From positions 65,284,921 through 65,348,920 of the forward strand of contig CM066733.1 of assembly GCA_033961575.1 (NCBI GenBank): a stretch of 64,000 bases of DNA, written 5' to 3'. Positions 60,890 to 64,000 of the stretch are shown here, in pieces. The translations under genes and the position numbers were made by a program. The DNA comes from Aselliscus stoliczkanus. Taxonomy: Eukaryota > Chordata > Mammalia > Chiroptera > Hipposideridae. Each line of letters starts with the position of its first letter. The stretch's first letter is position 1. The notes beneath the pieces were generated by a model. That model was not told the origin of the DNA. It was given only the letters and a program-made list of their open reading frames with translations, and ran no database searches.

Positions 60890-61035
60890 TCTCTGTTTCC
60901 TCATTATATAATGAAGATAATAGTAACACCTCCTCTCCTTAGAGGGTTTCAGAATTAATCTTTAATACAGATAAAGCAGATAGGACATGTGTCACACAGG
61001 TAAGTGCTCCATAAGTGTTAGTTATTTTAATTATC
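60890..61035 (-). repeat. MIR SINE remnant
   Basis: ctctgtttcctcattatata..gataatagtaacacctcctc..taagtgctccataagtgtta. Confidence 0.7.
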
Positions 61036-61157
61036 ACTCCTACCTAACTAAATTTTACCACAGTTCAGCTTCGCTCCCTCGGGAATCTTTTAAAATTCCC
61101 CCAAATAAAATGCCAATATCCACTTCCTAAGAACTGTGTCAAAAGACTCCAGATTTT

Positions 61158-61277
61158 TTTAATTTTTAAAATTTTTTATTTTTGAGGGCAGAGTCAGTGG
61201 CCCTCATATGTGGGACCCGAACAGGGGCCGCCAGCCTCCCAAGCCAGCGCTTAACCACCACGCCACTCAGCCGGCCC
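61158..61277 (-). mobile_element. Bat tRNA-derived SINE, short form, reverse
   Basis: T-rich tail, gagggcagagtcagtggccc, head ending cgccactcagccggccc. Perfect 17-bp duplication aaaagactccagatttt at 61141-61157 and 61278-61294. Confidence 0.94.
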
Positions 61278-61577
61278 AAAAGACTCCAGATTTTAAAAAG
61301 TGGTAATCCTAAAACATACCCTTATTAAACTTGGAGAATACCATGAAACAAAACATACAGACCGTACAACAATGAGGTAAAAGACAAACAAGGGACATTT
61401 CAAAACCGATTTAAAATATAAACTTGATGCATAGCAAATGAGACAACACAAGAGAGGAAAGAGGATTTACTATAAAGAAGTATACTTTAGACAAACAGGG
61501 GCAGAATTTCAGTAAACATTTTCCAGAGTGAGTTTCTCTGATCTAGTCCCACAAGATGTTAATGATTCTAGGGTCTA

Positions 61578-61912
61578 CAACATGGGTGAACAAACTCTGG
61601 CCAGCTGCCTGCTTTTTTATGGCCCAGAGCTGAGAATGGTTTTTACATTTTAAATAGTTGGAGGGGGTGGGAATCAAAAGAAGAAGAATATTTTTGTGAC
61701 ACATGAAAATTACTTGAATTTCAAATTTCAGTGCTCACAAATCAAGTTGTATTGGCACAAAGCCACAGCCATTCTTTCAGGTATGGCTTAGGGCTGTTTT
61801 CAAAGTACTACAAAGACTGAGTTGAGCAGTTTCCACAGAGACCACATGGCCCACAAAGCCAAAAATACTTACTATGTAGCTCTTTACAGATAAAGTTTAC
61901 CAATCCCTGATC
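61578..61912 (+). mobile_element. hAT-type non-autonomous element, near complete
   Basis: Start gggtgaacaaactctggcca, middle gaatatttttgtgacacatg, end tacagataaagtttaccaat then ccctg. The ends are inverted repeats of the hAT type. Confidence 0.68.
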
Positions 61913-62599
61913 TAAAAGTTTAGGAAATGCCCCTGATGACAGCCTTTTCTTGGAGAGGCACAATTAAGATTAGCCTGTTGATGGAGGGCTCCAAGAGGCC
62001 TGGGCCAGAGGGCTGCAGAAAATGGTGACATCGTCGGACCCAGCAATTCCCAAACTTATTTCACCATGCAATCTTTTACTCACTGCAAGGTGTATCAACC
62101 TCCTGCAGAACACACTGATACAGTTCTCACCACCAACATGAGTACTAATATCCAGAAAAGTCAACTACCACAACACTAAAAGGATCAAATACAAAATTCA
62201 AAGTGATCACAACAGTTGAATTAGCCCAACCGTAAAGAGATCAATTTCTGACTATTAAACAAAATTAGCACCAACAAAGAAGATATTCTCAGACACAAAA
62301 AAGAAAATGGATTTAAGAAGACTAATCCTAATTGTTGTTATTAAATATAATAATATTAAGAGTAGAATGTAAAAATATGTGTCATACACTGCTAATAAAA
62401 TATGTGCCATACATTGGTTATAAAAGCTTATAACTGAAAATGTAAAGAAACAATGCAAATGAGGTTAACACAAATTCCACTTAACATTTGAGACAGAGAG
62501 CGATGTGAGTGATTGCAAAGTTATCCATCACGCAGATAAATTTATGACATCCCTAGCAACTACTGGAATACGAATTTGCACAAGCAAGGATCCTTACAT

Positions 62600-62830
62600 A
62601 TCTTTATTAAAGCAGCATAAATAAATTAAAATGATGAGTGCCAATGCTGGCAGAGTTGTGGGATAGAAGGCACATTTGCAGGTCGCCGGTAGCACTCTAA
62701 AGTAACTGTCTTTCTAAAGACAATCTAGAAATGTGCAGCCAGAGCCATAAAAACTCTTCATTCATTTCCTGTGACCCAAAATTCCACTTTGGGGAATGCA
62801 CCTCAAATACACCTCACTTTTGGGAACAAC
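62600..62830 (+). repeat. L1-like remnant
   Basis: gagtgccaatgctggcagag..gacccaaaattccactttgg..ggaatgcac resembles old L1 3' sequence. Confidence 0.4.
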
Positions 62831-63369
62831 CCAAAAAGAAAAAGAGCAATTGATTTGTACAGAGACGACATCATTAGTGCTGCTTGCCTGCGGCGGGAGA
62901 AAACCCTTCCAATCCAAGCATCCAACAACAGTAGGATGGGTTAGCGCACTGCCAACCAGAAGAGAGGCGGGTATTAAAAATGGCAGGCCTGAAGGCTTGA
63001 ACTCACATGAACCATGGGTACCTCAAATTTACCAATATACACCCAAACTTTGGGTTTCCCAATCCCACCCACTCTTCCCCCAGCACTCCCCTTCAAAGTA
63101 CTCAGACCACCCCAGGCTCAACTCAGGAACTGGGGAGTCAGCCATGATACCCGCATTCCTTCCACCCACCTGCTCCCTCTGCTCCCTCATGTCTCACTAT
63201 TAGTAAACTCTCCCAAATCTTTCATATCTACCTGGCAAGTCCCATCTTCACTGCCAACACCCCACAACCACCATCTCTCCCCTTACAGCAAGATTCCAAT
63301 GAGCCTCCTGCTTCTATACTTCCCTCTAATCCATTCTCCACAGAGCTGTCAGTGATCTTTGAAAAAAAA

Positions 63370-63770
63370 AATCTAAGTCAAGCCATATTATAACCCTTCT
63401 TCCCACTGTACTCCAAGTGATGTCTTGGCACTTTCACACCTTTAAAGGTCTTATATGACCTGGCCCCTGACCATCTCTTCAACCTCAATCCATACTTTCT
63501 TCACCCCTATTCACTGAGCACCAATGGCTGTGGCCTTCTTTTTCTATTCTGTGATTATGAAGGCTTTTTCTTACCTCTGGGCCATCCTACATGTTGTTCC
63601 CTCTTACTGGCATACTGTTCCCTCTGCTCTTTAAGAAAGCTTGTCTTTCTCACACATCACCCCTTCTGTCTTCCCTGATTAAGTATGAACTTCAAGAAGG
63701 AGGGACCATGAATACCCTTTTACTATCATATGCTCAGTCTAACAATGCCTGACATTTAAGAGATGCACCA
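63370..63770 (+). repeat. L2 LINE 3' remnant
   Basis: aaaggtcttatatgacctgg, cccctgaccatctcttcaac, atactgttccctctgctctt follow the L2 consensus. Confidence 0.72.
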
Positions 63771-64000
63771 TAAATACGTTACAGTGCACATTAAATAGAA
63801 ATGAAAAATAGAAATACATTGCTGTAAAGTAACAGAAATCATAACATAAAGAAAAGAATACAAGTGTATACACATTCATTTTAAATACACACAAATATTT
63901 GTACACTGTCAAATAGAAACAAATTGGGAAGACACATACCCACTAGGTTCTCCTAGTCTGCCAACCTGCTTATGTTTAAACTGTTCTCTGTTAATAACTC

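Larger units (their letters stand above)
52288..64000 (-). other. TNFRSF21: TNFRSF21 intron 1, partial (runs off the window)
   Basis: Everything right of exon 2. No CpG-rich first exon, promoter or signal-peptide-encoding exon is visible, so exon 1 must lie beyond 64000; human intron 1 is also long. Contents include SINEs, hAT, L1 and L2 remnants, a mariner MITE and a deleted Tc1-like palindrome. The stretches 53050-54800, 55100-56380, 57740-58170, 58860-60650 and 61920-62600 hold no feature I can name. Confidence 0.8.

Noticed and set aside
63014..63355. 113-codon Pro/Ser-rich plus-strand open frame near the right edge
   Set aside because: Low-complexity C-rich sequence bordering an L2 remnant; no start context or homology.

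Overview
The window is mammalian genomic DNA: AT-rich, repeat-laden, with short exons separated by long introns. It carries most of one protein-coding gene, TNFRSF21 (death receptor 6, DR6), on the minus strand. Three repeat types point to a bat, probably Yinpterochiroptera/Rhinolophoidea: a tRNA-derived SINE with a GGGCCGGCCGAGTGGC head, a second tRNA-like SINE of the kind I recall from horseshoe and roundleaf bats, and small mariner/Tc1 palindromes. The genus cannot be resolved by eye.

Layout, left to right. 1-2680 is intergenic and holds old DNA transposons, a MIR and one young SINE. About 2680-3889 is the TNFRSF21 3' UTR, with the poly(A) signal at 2701-2706. The coding exons run right to left: exon 6 (3890-4119), exon 5 (5675-5903), exon 4 (26379-26644), exon 3 (49577-50071) and exon 2 (51636-52287). 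All internal splice sites are GT-AG and the phases close. Together they encode 623 residues. Adding the 32 residues of human exon 1 gives 655, the human length, so only exon 1 (start codon and most of the signal peptide) is missing; it must lie beyond 64000. 52288-64000 is the 3' part of intron 1.

The encoded protein is a type I membrane receptor. Exon 2 encodes four extracellular cysteine-rich domains, exon 3 the glycosylated stalk, the transmembrane helix and the juxtamembrane region, exon 4 the cytoplasmic death domain, and exons 5 and 6 the Ser/Pro-rich linker and conserved C-terminal tail.

The introns are mostly transposon remains: L1, L2, MIR, MLT1-like LTR, hAT/MER5A and Tigger. There are also about 19 bat SINE copies, many with clear target-site duplications, an RPL13A processed pseudogene (8374-9036, plus strand) and several microsatellites. 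I found no second functional gene and no new biological system. The most unusual observations are a foldback-type rewrite of a SINE promoter, a triple target duplication inside an L1, mariner palindromes that would form long hairpins in the TNFRSF21 pre-mRNA, an inverted SINE pair, and two SINE families that share a 3' tail.
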